Assembly: GCF_002277895.1 (NCBI RefSeq)
Contig: NZ_CP022998.1
Span: forward strand, 1,407,501 to 1,471,500
Direction of reading: 5' to 3'
Source of the DNA: Rhizobium sp. 11515TR
GTDB lineage: Bacteria > Pseudomonadota > Alphaproteobacteria > Rhizobiales > Rhizobiaceae
Length of the DNA: 64,000 bases
A model generated the notes under the pieces. That model was given only the letters and a program-made list of their open reading frames with translations. It did not search any database and was not told the origin of the DNA. The position numbers and the translations under genes were made by a program. Below, in pieces: positions 34,983-45,479 of this stretch. Within the stretch, counting starts at the first letter, position 1, and the number at the start of each line of letters is the position of its first letter.

Positions 34983-36506
34983 ATGAGCGACAAACAAAAG
35001 AAACCGCAGAAGCTCAAGGCCCGCCTGCCGCGCGGCTTTGTCGATCGTTCGGCCAGCGACATTCGTGCCGTCAACGAGATGACCTCCAAGATCCGGGCAG
35101 TTTATGAGCATTATGGTTTCGATCCTGTCGAAACGCCGCTGTTCGAATATACCGATGCGCTGGGCAAGTTCCTGCCCGATAGCGACCGGCCGAATGAGGG
35201 CGTGTTCTCGCTTCAGGATGACGACGAGCAGTGGATGTCGCTGCGTTACGATCTGACGGCGCCGCTCGCCCGTCATGTCGCGGAGAATTTCAACGAGATC
35301 CAGCTTCCCTACCGCACCTATCGCGCCGGCTACGTCTTCCGCAACGAGAAGCCGGGTCCGGGCCGTTTCCGCCAGTTCATGCAGTTCGACGCCGATACCG
35401 TCGGCGCGCCGGGCGTGCAGGCGGATGCCGAGATGTGCATGATGATGGCCGACACGCTGGAGGCCTTGGGCATCAAACGTGGCGACTATGTGGTCCGCGT
35501 CAACAACCGCAAGGTTCTTGATGGCGTCCTGGAAGCGATCGGCCTTGGCGGCGATGACAAGGCTACCCAGCGGCTGAACGTGCTGCGTGCCATCGACAAG
35601 CTCGACAAGTTCGGCCCGGAAGGTGTCGCACTCTTGCTCGGCGCCGGCCGCAAGGATGAGTCCGGCGACTTCACCAAGGGCGCCGGCCTCAACAGCGACC
35701 AGATCGAGAAGGTGCTCTTCTTCGTCGGCATCAAGGACTATGCCCAAAGTGCCGCCCAGCTTGCCGAGCTTGTCGCCGGCACGTCCAAAGGCGGCGAAGG
35801 CGTCGAAGAGCTGAATTTCATCGGCAGCCTTGTCACCAGCGCCGGCTATCAGTCGGATCGGATCAAGATCGACCCGTCCGTCGTGCGCGGGCTCGAATAT
35901 TATACTGGCCCCGTCTACGAGGCCGAACTGCTGTTCGACGTCACCAACGAGAAGGGCGAGAAGGTCGTCTTCGGCTCGGTCGGCGGCGGCGGCCGTTATG
36001 ACGGGCTCGTCTCGCGCTTCATGGGCCAGCCGGTGCCGGCCACCGGCTTCTCCATCGGCGTGTCGCGCCTGATGACGGCGCTGAAGAATCTCGGCAAGCT
36101 CGGCATGGACGAGGTGATCGAGCCCGTGCTTGTCACCGTCATGGATGGCGATGTCGATGCCATGGGGCGCTACCAGCGCTTCACGCAGCAGCTGCGTGCT
36201 GCCGGCATCCGCGCCGAGATGTTCCAAGGCAATTGGAAGAAGTTCGGCAACCAGCTGAAATATGCAGATCGCCGCGGCTGCCCCATCGCCGTCATCCAGG
36301 GCGGCGACGAGCGCGCCCAGGGCGTTGTCCAGCTCAAGGATCTGATCGAGGGCAAGCGCCTCTCCGGCGAGATCGAGGACAATGCCAGCTGGCGTGAGGC
36401 TCGTGTGGCCCAGGAAACCGTGCCGGAAGCGGAGTTGATCGAGAAGGTCAAGGCGATGCTCGCTGCGCAGGCGGAAGACCGGAAGAGGGCACTCGGCAAT
36501 GTCTGA
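34983..36506 (+). CDS. hisS: Histidyl-tRNA synthetase
   Basis: Charges tRNA-His. The 507-residue class II synthetase has motif 1 near residues 28-65, motif 2 [21 protein letters not shown] near 114, and motif 3-like [18 protein letters not shown], followed by the anticodon-binding domain from about residue 375. It is longer than the roughly 424-residue E. coli enzyme, as alphaproteobacterial HisRS often is; in parts of this class HisRS recognises a tRNA-His lacking the extra G-1. It heads the hisS-hisZ-hisG cluster. Confidence 0.96.
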   Translation: MSDKQKKPQKLKARLPRGFVDRSASDIRAVNEMTSKIRAVYEHYGFDPVETPLFEYTDALGKFLPDSDRPNEGVFSLQDDDEQWMSLRYDLTAPLARHVAENFNEIQLPYRTYRAGYVFRNEKPGPGRFRQFMQFDADTVGAPGVQADAEMCMMMADTLEALGIKRGDYVVRVNNRKVLDGVLEAIGLGGDDKATQRLNVLRAIDKLDKFGPEGVALLLGAGRKDESGDFTKGAGLNSDQIEKVLFFVGIKDYAQSAAQLAELVAGTSKGGEGVEELNFIGSLVTSAGYQSDRIKIDPSVVRGLEYYTGPVYEAELLFDVTNEKGEKVVFGSVGGGGRYDGLVSRFMGQPVPATGFSIGVSRLMTALKNLGKLGMDEVIEPVLVTVMDGDVDAMGRYQRFTQQLRAAGIRAEMFQGNWKKFGNQLKYADRRGCPIAVIQGGDERAQGVVQLKDLIEGKRLSGEIEDNASWREARVAQETVPEAELIEKVKAMLAAQAEDRKRALGNV

Positions 36507-36530
36507 GTGTGTCGAGCAGTCTCGTTTTCT

Positions 36531-36690
36531 CCTTCTCCCCTCGGGGAGAAGGTGGCCCGAAGGGCCGGATGAGGGGGGCTCTGGGCTCACGCGAGCTATT
36601 CGTACGTTGGCGCTCAGAATCCTCGTCCCTTCGTTCCTCTGCCCCCTCATCCGCCCTGTCGGGCACCTTCTCCCCGTCGGGGAGAAGGGG
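36531..36690. repeat. REPIN-like inverted pair of REP elements between hisS and hisZ
   Basis: Left unit 36531-36578 folds CCTTCTCCCC against GGGGAGAAGG, continues GGCCCGAAGGGCC and ends GGATGAGGGGGG. Right unit 36641-36690 is its inverse, starting CCCCCTCATCCGCCCTGTC and ending in the CCTTCTCCCC/GGGGAGAAGG hairpin (36666-36688). The last bases of the right unit provide the only evident Shine-Dalgarno for hisZ. Confidence 0.87.
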
Positions 36691-36701
36691 AGAATAGCCC
36701 C

Positions 36702-37820
36702 ATGCCCCTGATCAACCTCCCGAATTTTGCCAGCGACCTGCTGGACGAATTTTCCGTTCGCGGAACGGAGAGGGTGGATACGCCCATCATCCAGCCGGCC
36801 GAACCCTTTCTCGATATGGCCGGCGAGGATCTTCGCCGGCGCATCTTCATGACTGAAAGCGAAACCGGCGCCAGCCTTTGCCTGCGCCCGGAATTCACCA
36901 TTCCCGTCTGCCTGCGCCATATCGAGACCGCTACCGGCACGCCGAAACGTTATTCCTATCTCGGTGAAATCTTCCGCCAGCGCCGCGAAGGCGGCCATGA
37001 GTTCTATCAGGCCGGCATCGAGGATTTGGGTGATGGCAATACGGCGAATGCCGATGCTCGCGCCATCAGCGATGCCATCGGTATCCTGGATCGCGTGGTG
37101 CCCGGCCAGCCGCTCTCCGTGACGCTTGGCGATCAGGCCGTGTTCGAGGCCGTGGTGCAGGCGCTCGGCCTGCCATCCGGCTGGCAGAAGCGGCTGATCC
37201 ACGCTTTCGGCAACATGATGCAGCTCGAAACCTTGCTGGCGCATCTTGCAAGCCCGCAGCCGGTCACAGGGCTCGATGCCCATGTGCTCGATTTCCTGAG
37301 TCGTGGCGATGAGCAGGGGCTGGTCAGGCATATCGATGCCACCATGCACGCAACCGGCTATTCCACCAATGCCAGCCGCTCGCCACAGGAGATTGCCCGC
37401 CGCCTTCGTGAGAAGCTGGTTCTATCGGAAACGCGGCTCGACGATGCGGCCTTCCGCGTGCTGGAGGAGTTCTTGTCCCTGAGCGTACCGCTCTCGGATG
37501 CTTCTGCGGCACTGGCGGGTTTTGCCGACGCAGCAGGTCTGAAGCTGGGTAGGGCCCTGGAAAGCTTCGACGCGCGCGTTGCGGCATTGGCCCGCGCCGG
37601 TGTCGATGCTTCCAAGATTGACTATCGTGCCGCCTTCGGTCGGCCGCTCGACTACTATACCGGCCTCGTCTTCGAGGTGACGGTGCAAGGGTCGAGCGCG
37701 GTGCTCGCCGGCGGCGGCCGCTTCGACCGGTTGATGACCCTGCTCGGTGCCAAGAACCACATCCCGGCTGTCGGCTTCGCGCTTTGGCTCGATCGCATCG
37801 AAACCGTGAGGGCAGCCTGA
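36702..37820 (+). CDS. hisZ: ATP phosphoribosyltransferase regulatory subunit
   Basis: HisRS-like protein that forms the hetero-octamer with short-form HisG and is needed for its activity and histidine feedback. The 372-residue protein has the class II core ([21 protein letters not shown], then [12 protein letters not shown] and [21 protein letters not shown]) but lacks the anticodon domain, as HisZ does. GGAG at 36689-36692 lies 9 nt before ATG 36702, within the edge of a REP hairpin. The stop overlaps the hisG start (TGATG). Confidence 0.95.
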   Translation: MPLINLPNFASDLLDEFSVRGTERVDTPIIQPAEPFLDMAGEDLRRRIFMTESETGASLCLRPEFTIPVCLRHIETATGTPKRYSYLGEIFRQRREGGHEFYQAGIEDLGDGNTANADARAISDAIGILDRVVPGQPLSVTLGDQAVFEAVVQALGLPSGWQKRLIHAFGNMMQLETLLAHLASPQPVTGLDAHVLDFLSRGDEQGLVRHIDATMHATGYSTNASRSPQEIARRLREKLVLSETRLDDAAFRVLEEFLSLSVPLSDASAALAGFADAAGLKLGRALESFDARVAALARAGVDASKIDYRAAFGRPLDYYTGLVFEVTVQGSSAVLAGGGRFDRLMTLLGAKNHIPAVGFALWLDRIETVRAA

Positions 37821-38515
37821 TGACCATTACGATAGCGATTCCTTCCAAGGGTCGGATGAAGGACGATTGCGCCGCGATCTTCGAGCGTGCCGGCATGCCG
37901 ATCGTCGCCGTCGGCAATGACCGCTCCTATCGCGGCCGTGTCGAAGGTTGGGATGGCGTCGAGATCGCCTTCCTGTCGGCCTCGGAAATCTCGCGAGAGA
38001 TCGGCAATGGCAGCGTCGATTTCGGCATTACCGGCGAAGACCTCGTGCGCGAGGGCATGGCGGAGGCCGATCGTCGGGTCGAATTCTGCGCTAGGCTCGG
38101 CTTCGGTCACGCCGATGTCGTCGTCGCTGTGCCGGAAATCTGGCTCGATGTCGATAGCATGGCTGATCTTGGCGATGTCGCAGCCGATTTCCGTGCCCGT
38201 CATGGTCACAGGCTGACGGTCGCGACGAAATATTGGCGGCTGACGCAGCAATTCTTCTCCAGCCAACACGGCATCCAACTCTACCGTATCGTCGAAAGCC
38301 TGGGTGCGACGGAAGGTGCTCCGGCAGCCGGGTCGGCCGATATCATCGTCGACATCACCTCCACCGGCTCGACGCTTAGGGCGAACCATCTGAAGATCCT
38401 GTCTGATGGCATCATCCTGCGCTCGGAGGCGTGTCTGGTGCGCGCCCGCAAGGAAAGCCACAATGGCGATCCGATGGTTGAGCGCATCATCTCGGCCGTG
38501 CGCAGCGCGCTCTGA
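37820..38515 (+). CDS. hisG: ATP phosphoribosyltransferase, short form, catalytic subunit
   Basis: First step of histidine synthesis: ATP and PRPP give phosphoribosyl-ATP. The 231-residue length marks the short form, which lacks the C-terminal regulatory domain and needs HisZ, encoded immediately upstream. Motifs: [12 protein letters not shown] at the N-terminus, [12 protein letters not shown] near residue 70 and [16 protein letters not shown] (PRPP loop) near 173. ATG 37820 shares a base with the hisZ stop, so the subunits are translationally coupled. Confidence 0.96.
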   Translation: MTITIAIPSKGRMKDDCAAIFERAGMPIVAVGNDRSYRGRVEGWDGVEIAFLSASEISREIGNGSVDFGITGEDLVREGMAEADRRVEFCARLGFGHADVVVAVPEIWLDVDSMADLGDVAADFRARHGHRLTVATKYWRLTQQFFSSQHGIQLYRIVESLGATEGAPAAGSADIIVDITSTGSTLRANHLKILSDGIILRSEACLVRARKESHNGDPMVERIISAVRSAL

Positions 38516-38538
38516 CTTTCCAATTTCCTATTCATGCG

Positions 38539-38570
38539 AAAAGGCCCGCCGGAATTCCGGCGGGCCTTTT
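38539..38570. terminator. Bidirectional terminator between hisG and the DoxX gene
   Basis: A perfect 32-nt palindrome: AAAAGGCCCGCCGGAA followed by its complement TTCCGGCGGGCCTTTT. The GC-rich stem with A-run before and T-run after serves both convergent genes. Its position, 23 bp after hisG and 21 bp after the DoxX stop, fits. Confidence 0.9.
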
Positions 38571-38591
38571 GTCTTGGGAAGCCTCTGGCAA

Positions 38592-39035
38592 TCAGGCAGC
38601 CGCGTAGGCACCGCGGCGTGCGTCGAGCGAGTAGACGCCTGCGCCGTTGGTGGCGAGCATGATGTAGGCGCCTGCAAGCGTGATGTTCTTCAGGAAGTTC
38701 ACGAAGTTCAGGCCGTTGATCCAGCCGTTGGCGGCAGCCGGGAAGTCCGGAACATTGACGGTCGGCAGGTGAAATACGATGCCGGTAAAGACACAGAAGA
38801 GGGCGAGCAGCCAGCCGACGATACGGATCTGGAAGCCGATGAGGACGCAGACGCCGGTGACGAATTCAAACGCGCCGGCAAGATAGGTGAGCAGCGTTGC
38901 AGCAGGCATACCGGCGCCGGCAATCATGCCCGCCGTGCCGGCCGGATCGGTCAGCTTGCCGAAGCCGGCAAAGATGAACATGAAGGCGAGCAGGATGCGC
39001 GCCACGAGAATGATGATGTTGTTGGTGTTGGACAT
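38592..39035 (-). CDS. DoxX-family membrane protein
   Basis: A 147-residue inner-membrane protein with four hydrophobic helices (residues 7-25, 45-65, 70-90, 110-130) and the DoxX pattern VARILLAFMFIFAGFGKLTDP and YLAGAFEFVTGVCVLIGF. DoxX-type proteins act in thiol and redox stress or as subunits of quinone reductases. ATG 39035 follows CCGGAGACTGTC. It is divergent from a glutathione transferase gene; both would fit an oxidative-stress role. Confidence 0.87.
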   Translation of the reverse strand: MSNTNNIIILVARILLAFMFIFAGFGKLTDPAGTAGMIAGAGMPAATLLTYLAGAFEFVTGVCVLIGFQIRIVGWLLALFCVFTGIVFHLPTVNVPDFPAAANGWINGLNFVNFLKNITLAGAYIMLATNGAGVYSLDARRGAYAAA

Positions 39036-39249
39036 GACAGTCTCCGGTAAATTCACTTGGGATCGGGTGGCGACAATTTCTGGAGACAGATATTCGTGAT
39101 TTTCGGGAAGTTGAAAAGATAAACAACTGCGCACAATTAGTTCACAATCATTGAACAATGATCAGCTTAGATCACTCTTCCCATACGAGCCGTATCGGCT
39201 ATTGTGGCGCCAAATCAGTTGTCAAATCATGGTTTTCAGGAGCTAGCCC

Positions 39250-39957
39250 ATGGCCGATCTATCGTCCTTTCCGATCACGAAGCGCTGGCCTGCCAGCAAT
39301 CCGGACATCATCCAGCTCTACTCCTTGCCGACGCCGAACGGCGTAAAGGTCTCGATCGCGCTGGAGGAACTCGGTCTGGCCTATGAGCCGCATCTCATCT
39401 CCTTCGGCACCAACGACCAGAAATCCCCGGAATTCGTTTCGCTGAATCCGAACGGCCGCATTCCTGCGATCATTGATCCCAATGGTCCCGACGGCAAGCC
39501 GATTGGTCTGTTCGAATCCGGCGCGATCCTGGTCTATCTGGCGGAGAAGACTGGCAAGCTCATGCCGAGTGACGCAGGCAGGCGCTACGAAACGCTGGAA
39601 TGGGTTTTCTTCCAGATGGCCGGCATCGGCCCGATGTTCGGCCAATTCGGCCACTTCTTCAAATTCGCCGCCGAAAAGGTCGCCAATAACTCCTATCCGG
39701 TCGAGCGTTATCGCGATGAGGCCAAGCGCCTGCTCGGCGTTCTGGAGAGCCGCCTGCAGGGGCGCGAATGGATTATGGGCGATGAATACACCATCGCCGA
39801 CATCACCACGTTCCCCTGGGTTCGCGGCGTCGACGTCTTCTATGGCGGCCGCGAGGTTCTGGAGTTCGAAAGTTTCCCCTCGGTCATGGCCTGGCTGGAG
39901 CGAGCCCTTGTGCGCCCGGCAAGCCAGCGTGGTCTCAGCATTCCCAAGCGGGATTGA
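39250..39957 (+). CDS. Glutathione S-transferase, YghU/Nu-class-like
   Basis: A 235-residue cytoplasmic GST. The thioredoxin-like N-terminal domain has LPTPNGVKVSIALEELGL and NPNGRIPAIIDPN, the pattern of the Ure2p/YghU group that shows disulfide-bond reductase or peroxidase activity and binds glutathione without the classical Tyr/Ser. The helical domain follows from residue 105 (WVFFQMAGIGPMFGQFGHFF). AGGAG precedes ATG 39250. It is divergent from DoxX. Confidence 0.9.
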   Translation: MADLSSFPITKRWPASNPDIIQLYSLPTPNGVKVSIALEELGLAYEPHLISFGTNDQKSPEFVSLNPNGRIPAIIDPNGPDGKPIGLFESGAILVYLAEKTGKLMPSDAGRRYETLEWVFFQMAGIGPMFGQFGHFFKFAAEKVANNSYPVERYRDEAKRLLGVLESRLQGREWIMGDEYTIADITTFPWVRGVDVFYGGREVLEFESFPSVMAWLERALVRPASQRGLSIPKRD

Positions 39958-40014
39958 TCAGGTTGAATCAAGTAACTGGTCAGGCGAACTTGCCTGGCCA
40001 TCATCGACAGCCGT

Positions 40015-40473
40015 TTACTGCCGGGCAGCGAGCTGGCTACCCGGTTCCAGCTTAAAGCGTGGAAACAGGAAGACGCCGACCATGCTGCCGGCACGTTGCT
40101 TGTCGGCAGCAACGGATTCGCCAACGCAAAAGACCGGCTGGCGATGGCCGCCGGTGCCGAGCGTCGTCGTGGAATAACAGAAAGAAGAGTTTGCGGTTGC
40201 CGCCTGCTCGAAGAGATCGAGGATACGCGCTCGATCGTGCGGATCATAGCAATGCATGAGGCTCAGCAGGCCACATTCCGAGGAGCTCAGCCCGTGCAGC
40301 ATCGTGCTCCACTGCCCAAGTTTGATGATGCCGCTTGAAAGATCGCCCGTCCATCCCTCGGAAACACAGAATTGTGCCAGAAGATCGGGATTATGCCCTT
40401 CGAACCCCAGCGAGCCGGCAGCAAATGGTACGGAAAAATTGGCTTTGGCAATCTTGAACAAGATGATCCCCAT
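40015..40473 (-). CDS. Hypothetical protein, PAS-like
   Basis: A 152-residue protein that I do not recognise. Residues 40-140 have alternating strands and helices (KLGQWSTMLHGLSSSECGLLSLMHCYDPHDR and FVFCVGES-like segments) that recall a PAS fold, the hallmark of sensor domains; this is weak. The N-terminal start is uncertain, because the upstream region continues with open frames and a hairpin. Composition is a little less biased than in neighbouring genes, and it may be a partial or decaying gene. Confidence 0.45.
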   Translation of the reverse strand: MGIILFKIAKANFSVPFAAGSLGFEGHNPDLLAQFCVSEGWTGDLSSGIIKLGQWSTMLHGLSSSECGLLSLMHCYDPHDRARILDLFEQAATANSSFCYSTTTLGTGGHRQPVFCVGESVAADKQRAGSMVGVFLFPRFKLEPGSQLAARQ

Positions 40474-40858
40474 TTGAGCGCCAGGTCCCCTTGCGCTTCA
40501 TCCAAGTTCCCATGCGTCTTTCGGATGGGATGTCTTCCCGCATGCCACGCTCAATGAAAAGCAGAGCATTCCGCTCTGCTGCTTTCATTTTCCGCCATGC
40601 TTCTTCCGGCTTGCCGATCTCGATTATGAAGTCATTTCGAGTAAAAAATTCGGACGACCATCAACTCGGAAGATTATAACCATGCATGGGCGCCGGTTAA
40701 TCGTGCCGAAAATAAGTAAAATTTACGTGCATTGCAGCTAACACTCTCAAATCGCTGCGCTGCGATTTATAAGAGCTTTTTTGAAAACGGCAATGGGGCA
40801 ATTTGCGTAAATTTGCGCTACCGCAAAACTTGCCGGCCTTGATCGAAAGCATGAATGC

Positions 40859-40893
40859 TAAAAACAAAAAGGGCGACCCGAGGGCCGCCCTTC
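40859..40893 (-). terminator. Rho-independent terminator of groESL
   Basis: On the minus strand AAGGGCGGCCCTCGGGTCGC forms a stem with the following CCCTT and runs into TTTTTGTTTTT. It is the first strong terminator after groEL, 157 bp beyond the stop; the added distance is due to the 107-bp duplication insert. Confidence 0.8.
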
Positions 40894-40936
40894 ATCAATT
40901 CCGGATGTCGGATTGAACAATCGCAACAGGCCTTTT

Positions 40937-40963
40937 GGCCTATCACATCATGTCCATGCCGCC
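40937..40963 (-). repeat. Duplicate of the groEL 3' end (distal copy)
   Basis: 27 bases identical to 41044-41070, which encode the last residues of GroEL (GGMDMM), its TGA stop and following TAGGCC. The copies are direct repeats 107 bp apart. The distal copy is next to the terminator, so it may represent the original position of the groEL end. Confidence 0.9.
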
Positions 40964-41043
40964 ACTTCAGGCCGCTCGGCGACCTGAAGCACTAAAGTGC
41001 ATGGGCGAAACGTTATGAACATTCCTGCGATAAGGCCTATGTC
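40964..41043. repeat. 80-bp insert between the two groEL tail copies
   Basis: Contains the inverted repeat CTTCAGG (40965-40971) / CCTGAAG with GC-rich loop, then GCACTAAAGTGC, a perfect small dyad, and a third partial GGCCTAT. The palindromic design suggests a dispersed element flanked by a 27-bp duplication; which came first is inferred. Confidence 0.6.
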
Positions 41044-41049
41044 GGCCTA

Positions 41050-42723
<1,674 letters not shown>

Positions 42724-42764
42724 TTAAGGCCCGTCAGCTGTATCGGAAAAGGGAACCGGCCGGA

Positions 42765-43061
42765 TTAGCCGATGATGCCCATGATGTCGGCTTCCTTCAT
42801 GATCAGAAGATCTTCGCCGTTGAGCTTGACTTCGGTGCCGGACCACTTGCCGAAGAGAACGCGATCGCCAACCTTGACGTCGAGTGCTACGACCTTGCCG
42901 GATTCATCGCGAGCACCGGAACCGACGGCGACGATTTCGCCTTCCTGCGGCTTTTCCTTGGCGGTGTCGGGAATGATGATGCCACCCTTGGTCTTTTCTT
43001 CCGACTCGACGCGACGAACGACGACGCGGTCATGAAGGGGGCGGAAATTGGTGCTTGCCAT
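42765..43061 (-). CDS. groES: Co-chaperonin GroES
   Basis: The 98-residue lid of the GroEL cage. [18 protein letters not shown], the mobile loop near [18 protein letters not shown] and the roof and C-terminal [19 protein letters not shown] are all typical. AGGGATTAGACA precedes ATG 43061. First gene of the heat-shock operon. Confidence 0.98.
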   Translation of the reverse strand: MASTNFRPLHDRVVVRRVESEEKTKGGIIIPDTAKEKPQEGEIVAVGSGARDESGKVVALDVKVGDRVLFGKWSGTEVKLNGEDLLIMKEADIMGIIG

Positions 43062-43119
43062 TGTCTAATCCCTCGATCAAATGACATTCACGGATCAGCG
43101 GAGATCCGTATGGATTTTG

Positions 43120-43146
43120 TTAGCACTCATCCTCGGAGAGTGCTAG
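43120..43146. promoter_or_regulatory. CIRCE element upstream of groESL
   Basis: TTAGCACTC-N9-GAGTGCTAG, differing from the consensus TTAGCACTC-N9-GAGTGCTAA only in the last base. HrcA repressor binds CIRCE and releases it on heat shock. It lies just inside the transcribed side of the promoter. Confidence 0.95.
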
Positions 43147-43153
43147 CGAGGGT

Positions 43154-43182
43154 GATTTAGGGGTGGCTTCCGGACGAGTCAA
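43154..43182 (-). promoter_or_regulatory. groESL promoter
   Basis: On the minus strand TTGACT (43177-43182) and TAAATC (43154-43159) are separated by 17 bp, close to the vegetative -35/-10 pattern, and the CIRCE element starts 7 bp after the -10. The arrangement fits HrcA repression of a housekeeping-sigma promoter. Confidence 0.7.
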
Positions 43183-43486
43183 GAACAGCACTGTGAATTT
43201 TTTACGGCGTGTAACGGCTTGTTTTGAGGATGATTAACGCCCACGGCGATGCTGCATAGCACGTCGTTGCGAATGTTCTCTCATTTTGTCCCCGTGACCA
43301 CGGGGTCGGATCACGCCTTTTCCAGAGCGCCATGCTGTTGCTTGCGCTGCGTAATCTTGCCGCTCGCCGACTTTGCGCATGTCTGCTTCTTAGGCCTTGT
43401 GCGACGCAAAAACCTTGCAGGCCGCTCTTGTAATTTGCCGGCCGGTTTGCGATGTCAGCCCGTGATTTATTTGATGTGAGGACGGC
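43183..43486. other. Intergenic region between groESL promoter and the HAD gene
   Basis: About 300 bp with no convincing gene. One hairpin, CCCCGTG-AC-CACGGGG (43290-43305), lies 180 bp before the HAD gene, with no T-run after it. Confidence 0.45.
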
Positions 43487-44335
43487 ATGGGCAAACGGAT
43501 CGAGAGCTTTCGCGACATCGGCGGACTTTATGATGTTGCGCTCTGCGATGTTTGGGGCGTGCTCCATAACGGCGTCACTGCCTACAAGGAGGCCTCCATC
43601 GCGCTCGAAGCGGCCCGCGGCGAAGGCCTCGCGGTCGTCCTCATCACCAATTCTCCGCGTGTCGCTCCGAAGGTTGTCGAGCAGCTGCGTGCGATCGGTG
43701 TTCCCGACAGCGTTTACGACCGCATCATCACCTCAGGCGACGTGACGCGCAAGCTGATCGCCGAGGGACCGAAGAAAGTATTTCTGCTTGGCCCGGAGCG
43801 CGACATCGGCATCCTGGAAGGTCTGGACGTGCAGCGCGTCGAAGCCAGCGAGGCGGAAAGCATCGTCTGCACCGGCTTCTTCAATGACGAGACCGAAACG
43901 CCTGACGATTACACCGAGATGCTGACGGCCTGGTCGGCCCGCAAGGTGCCGCTGATTTGCGCCAATCCGGATCTCGTCGTCGAGCGCGGCCATCGCATGA
44001 TCCCCTGCGCCGGTGCCATGGCCGCCTATTACGAGCGGCTCGGCGGCCAGACGCGCATCGCCGGCAAACCGCATCAGCCGATCTATGATGCGGCAATTGC
44101 GGCGGCGCGCGAGGTAAAGAGCGAATTTCCGCTGTCGCGCGTCGTGGCGATCGGCGACGGCATGCCGACCGACGTGCGTGGCGCACTCGATTACGGCCTC
44201 GATCTTCTTTATATCAGCCATGGCATCCACGCCCGCGAATATGTCGTCGAGGGGCATACGGATGAGGCCGCACTTGGCGCCTTTCTGGCGCGTGAGCAGG
44301 CTTCGCCGAAGTGGTGGATGCCGCGCCTTGTCTGA
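43487..44335 (+). CDS. HAD-superfamily IIA hydrolase
   Basis: A 282-residue phosphatase of HAD subfamily IIA. Motif I DVWGVLHNGVTAY, motif II VLITNSPR, motif III Lys in AGKPHQPIYDAA and motif IV VVAIGDGMPTDVRGA; the cap lies between II and III, as in NagD-like proteins. The first Asp pair reads DVW rather than DxD, a known variant of this rhizobial group. GAGGACGGC precedes the ATG. It is followed after 15 bp by ribF, so FMN/FAD or a related metabolite is a possible but unproven substrate. Confidence 0.88.
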   Translation: MGKRIESFRDIGGLYDVALCDVWGVLHNGVTAYKEASIALEAARGEGLAVVLITNSPRVAPKVVEQLRAIGVPDSVYDRIITSGDVTRKLIAEGPKKVFLLGPERDIGILEGLDVQRVEASEAESIVCTGFFNDETETPDDYTEMLTAWSARKVPLICANPDLVVERGHRMIPCAGAMAAYYERLGGQTRIAGKPHQPIYDAAIAAAREVKSEFPLSRVVAIGDGMPTDVRGALDYGLDLLYISHGIHAREYVVEGHTDEAALGAFLAREQASPKWWMPRLV

Positions 44336-44350
44336 GGAGAGTGGCAGTCG

Positions 44351-45334
44351 ATGACCGTTTTCCACCGCAACGAAACCCGCGAGCCGCTTCCCGATGCCTT
44401 GAAGGGCGGCGTGGTCGCCATCGGCAATTTCGACGGCGTGCACCGCGGCCATCAATCGGTGCTGACGCGTGCGCTGGAGATCGCCAGGGAGCGCGGCATT
44501 CCGGCTCTGGTGCTGACTTTCGAGCCGCATCCGCGCACCGTTTTCAAGCCGGATCATCCCGTCTTCCGGCTGACGCCTGCGCCTTTGCGAGCGCGGCTGC
44601 TGGAGGCGCTCGGCTTCAACGCCGTTATCGAATATCCTTTCGATCGTACTTTCTCGCAGCGTTCTGCGGATGAATTCGTGCATTCGATCCTGATCGACTG
44701 GCTGCACGCATCGGAAGTCGTCACCGGCTTCGATTTTCATTTCGGCCATGATCGCCAGGGAGGCCCCGCCTTCCTGATGAATGCCGGCAGCCACAACGGC
44801 TTCGGTGTGACGCTGATCGATGCCTTCCGCGACGAAAACACGGAGGTCATCTCGTCGAGCCGCATTCGTACGCTGCTCGCAGAGGGCGATGTCGCCCAAG
44901 CCGCCGGTCTGCTCGGCTATCGTTATACCGTTCAGGCGCCTGTCATCGGTGGCGAAAAGCTCGGCCGCACGCTCGGCTTCCCGACGGCAAACATGCAGCT
45001 GCCGCCGGAGTCATCGCTGAGGGCAGGCATCTATGCTGTCCGCTTCCGGACGGCCGATGGCACCATCCGCGATGGCGTCGCCAGCTACGGCCGGCGCCCG
45101 ACGGTGACGGACAATGGCGCGCCGCTGCTGGAGACCTTCGTCTTCGATTTCAGCGGCGATCTCTACGGACAGGTCTGTTCGGTCTCCTTCTTCGGCTATC
45201 TCCGCCCCGAACTGAAGTTCGACGGTCTCGACCCGCTGGTCGCGCAGATCCGCAAGGATGACGACGAAGCACGCGCGCTGCTTGCCGGTGTCCAGCCGCT
45301 CAGCGAGCTTGATCGCGTCATCGCCTTCGATTGA
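44351..45334 (+). CDS. ribF: Bifunctional riboflavin kinase / FAD synthetase
   Basis: Converts riboflavin to FMN and FMN to FAD. The 327-residue protein has the N-terminal nucleotidyltransferase domain (VVAIGNFDGVHRGHQSVL, and ISSSRIRTLLAEGDV near residue 165) and the C-terminal riboflavin kinase domain (GRTLGFPTANMQLP near residue 207). GAGGAGAGTGGCAGTCG precedes ATG 44351. It follows a HAD gene closely. Confidence 0.96.
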   Translation: MTVFHRNETREPLPDALKGGVVAIGNFDGVHRGHQSVLTRALEIARERGIPALVLTFEPHPRTVFKPDHPVFRLTPAPLRARLLEALGFNAVIEYPFDRTFSQRSADEFVHSILIDWLHASEVVTGFDFHFGHDRQGGPAFLMNAGSHNGFGVTLIDAFRDENTEVISSSRIRTLLAEGDVAQAAGLLGYRYTVQAPVIGGEKLGRTLGFPTANMQLPPESSLRAGIYAVRFRTADGTIRDGVASYGRRPTVTDNGAPLLETFVFDFSGDLYGQVCSVSFFGYLRPELKFDGLDPLVAQIRKDDDEARALLAGVQPLSELDRVIAFD

Positions 45335-45479
45335 TGTTCCCGAAGTGATGGGGTGGAAAAGGTTTTCCGCCTTGTATCATCGCTCCGATTTCGGGCTGAC
45401 ATCAACGCCGCCGAGAGACTGTTGAATTCATACCCGACAAGGGTCATTGTTCCGCGCCGGTTCTTGGGAGGAGCAATCG

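Larger units (their letters stand above)
40474..41049. other. Gene-poor region between orphan gene and groEL
   Basis: 576 bp. It holds a hairpin GCAGAGC-ATTCC-GCTCTGC (40561-40579), an AT-rich stretch without frames (40640-40860), the groEL terminator (40859-40893), a second copy of the groEL 3' end (40937-40963) and an 80-bp insert with the palindrome CTTCAGG/CCTGAAG. I see no gene. Confidence 0.6.

Noticed and set aside
34977-37349. 790-codon open frame on the minus strand
   Set aside because: It runs antisense through hisS, the REPIN and hisZ, which have clear homology; its composition (His, Asp, Ala-rich) is that of a shadow in GC-rich DNA.
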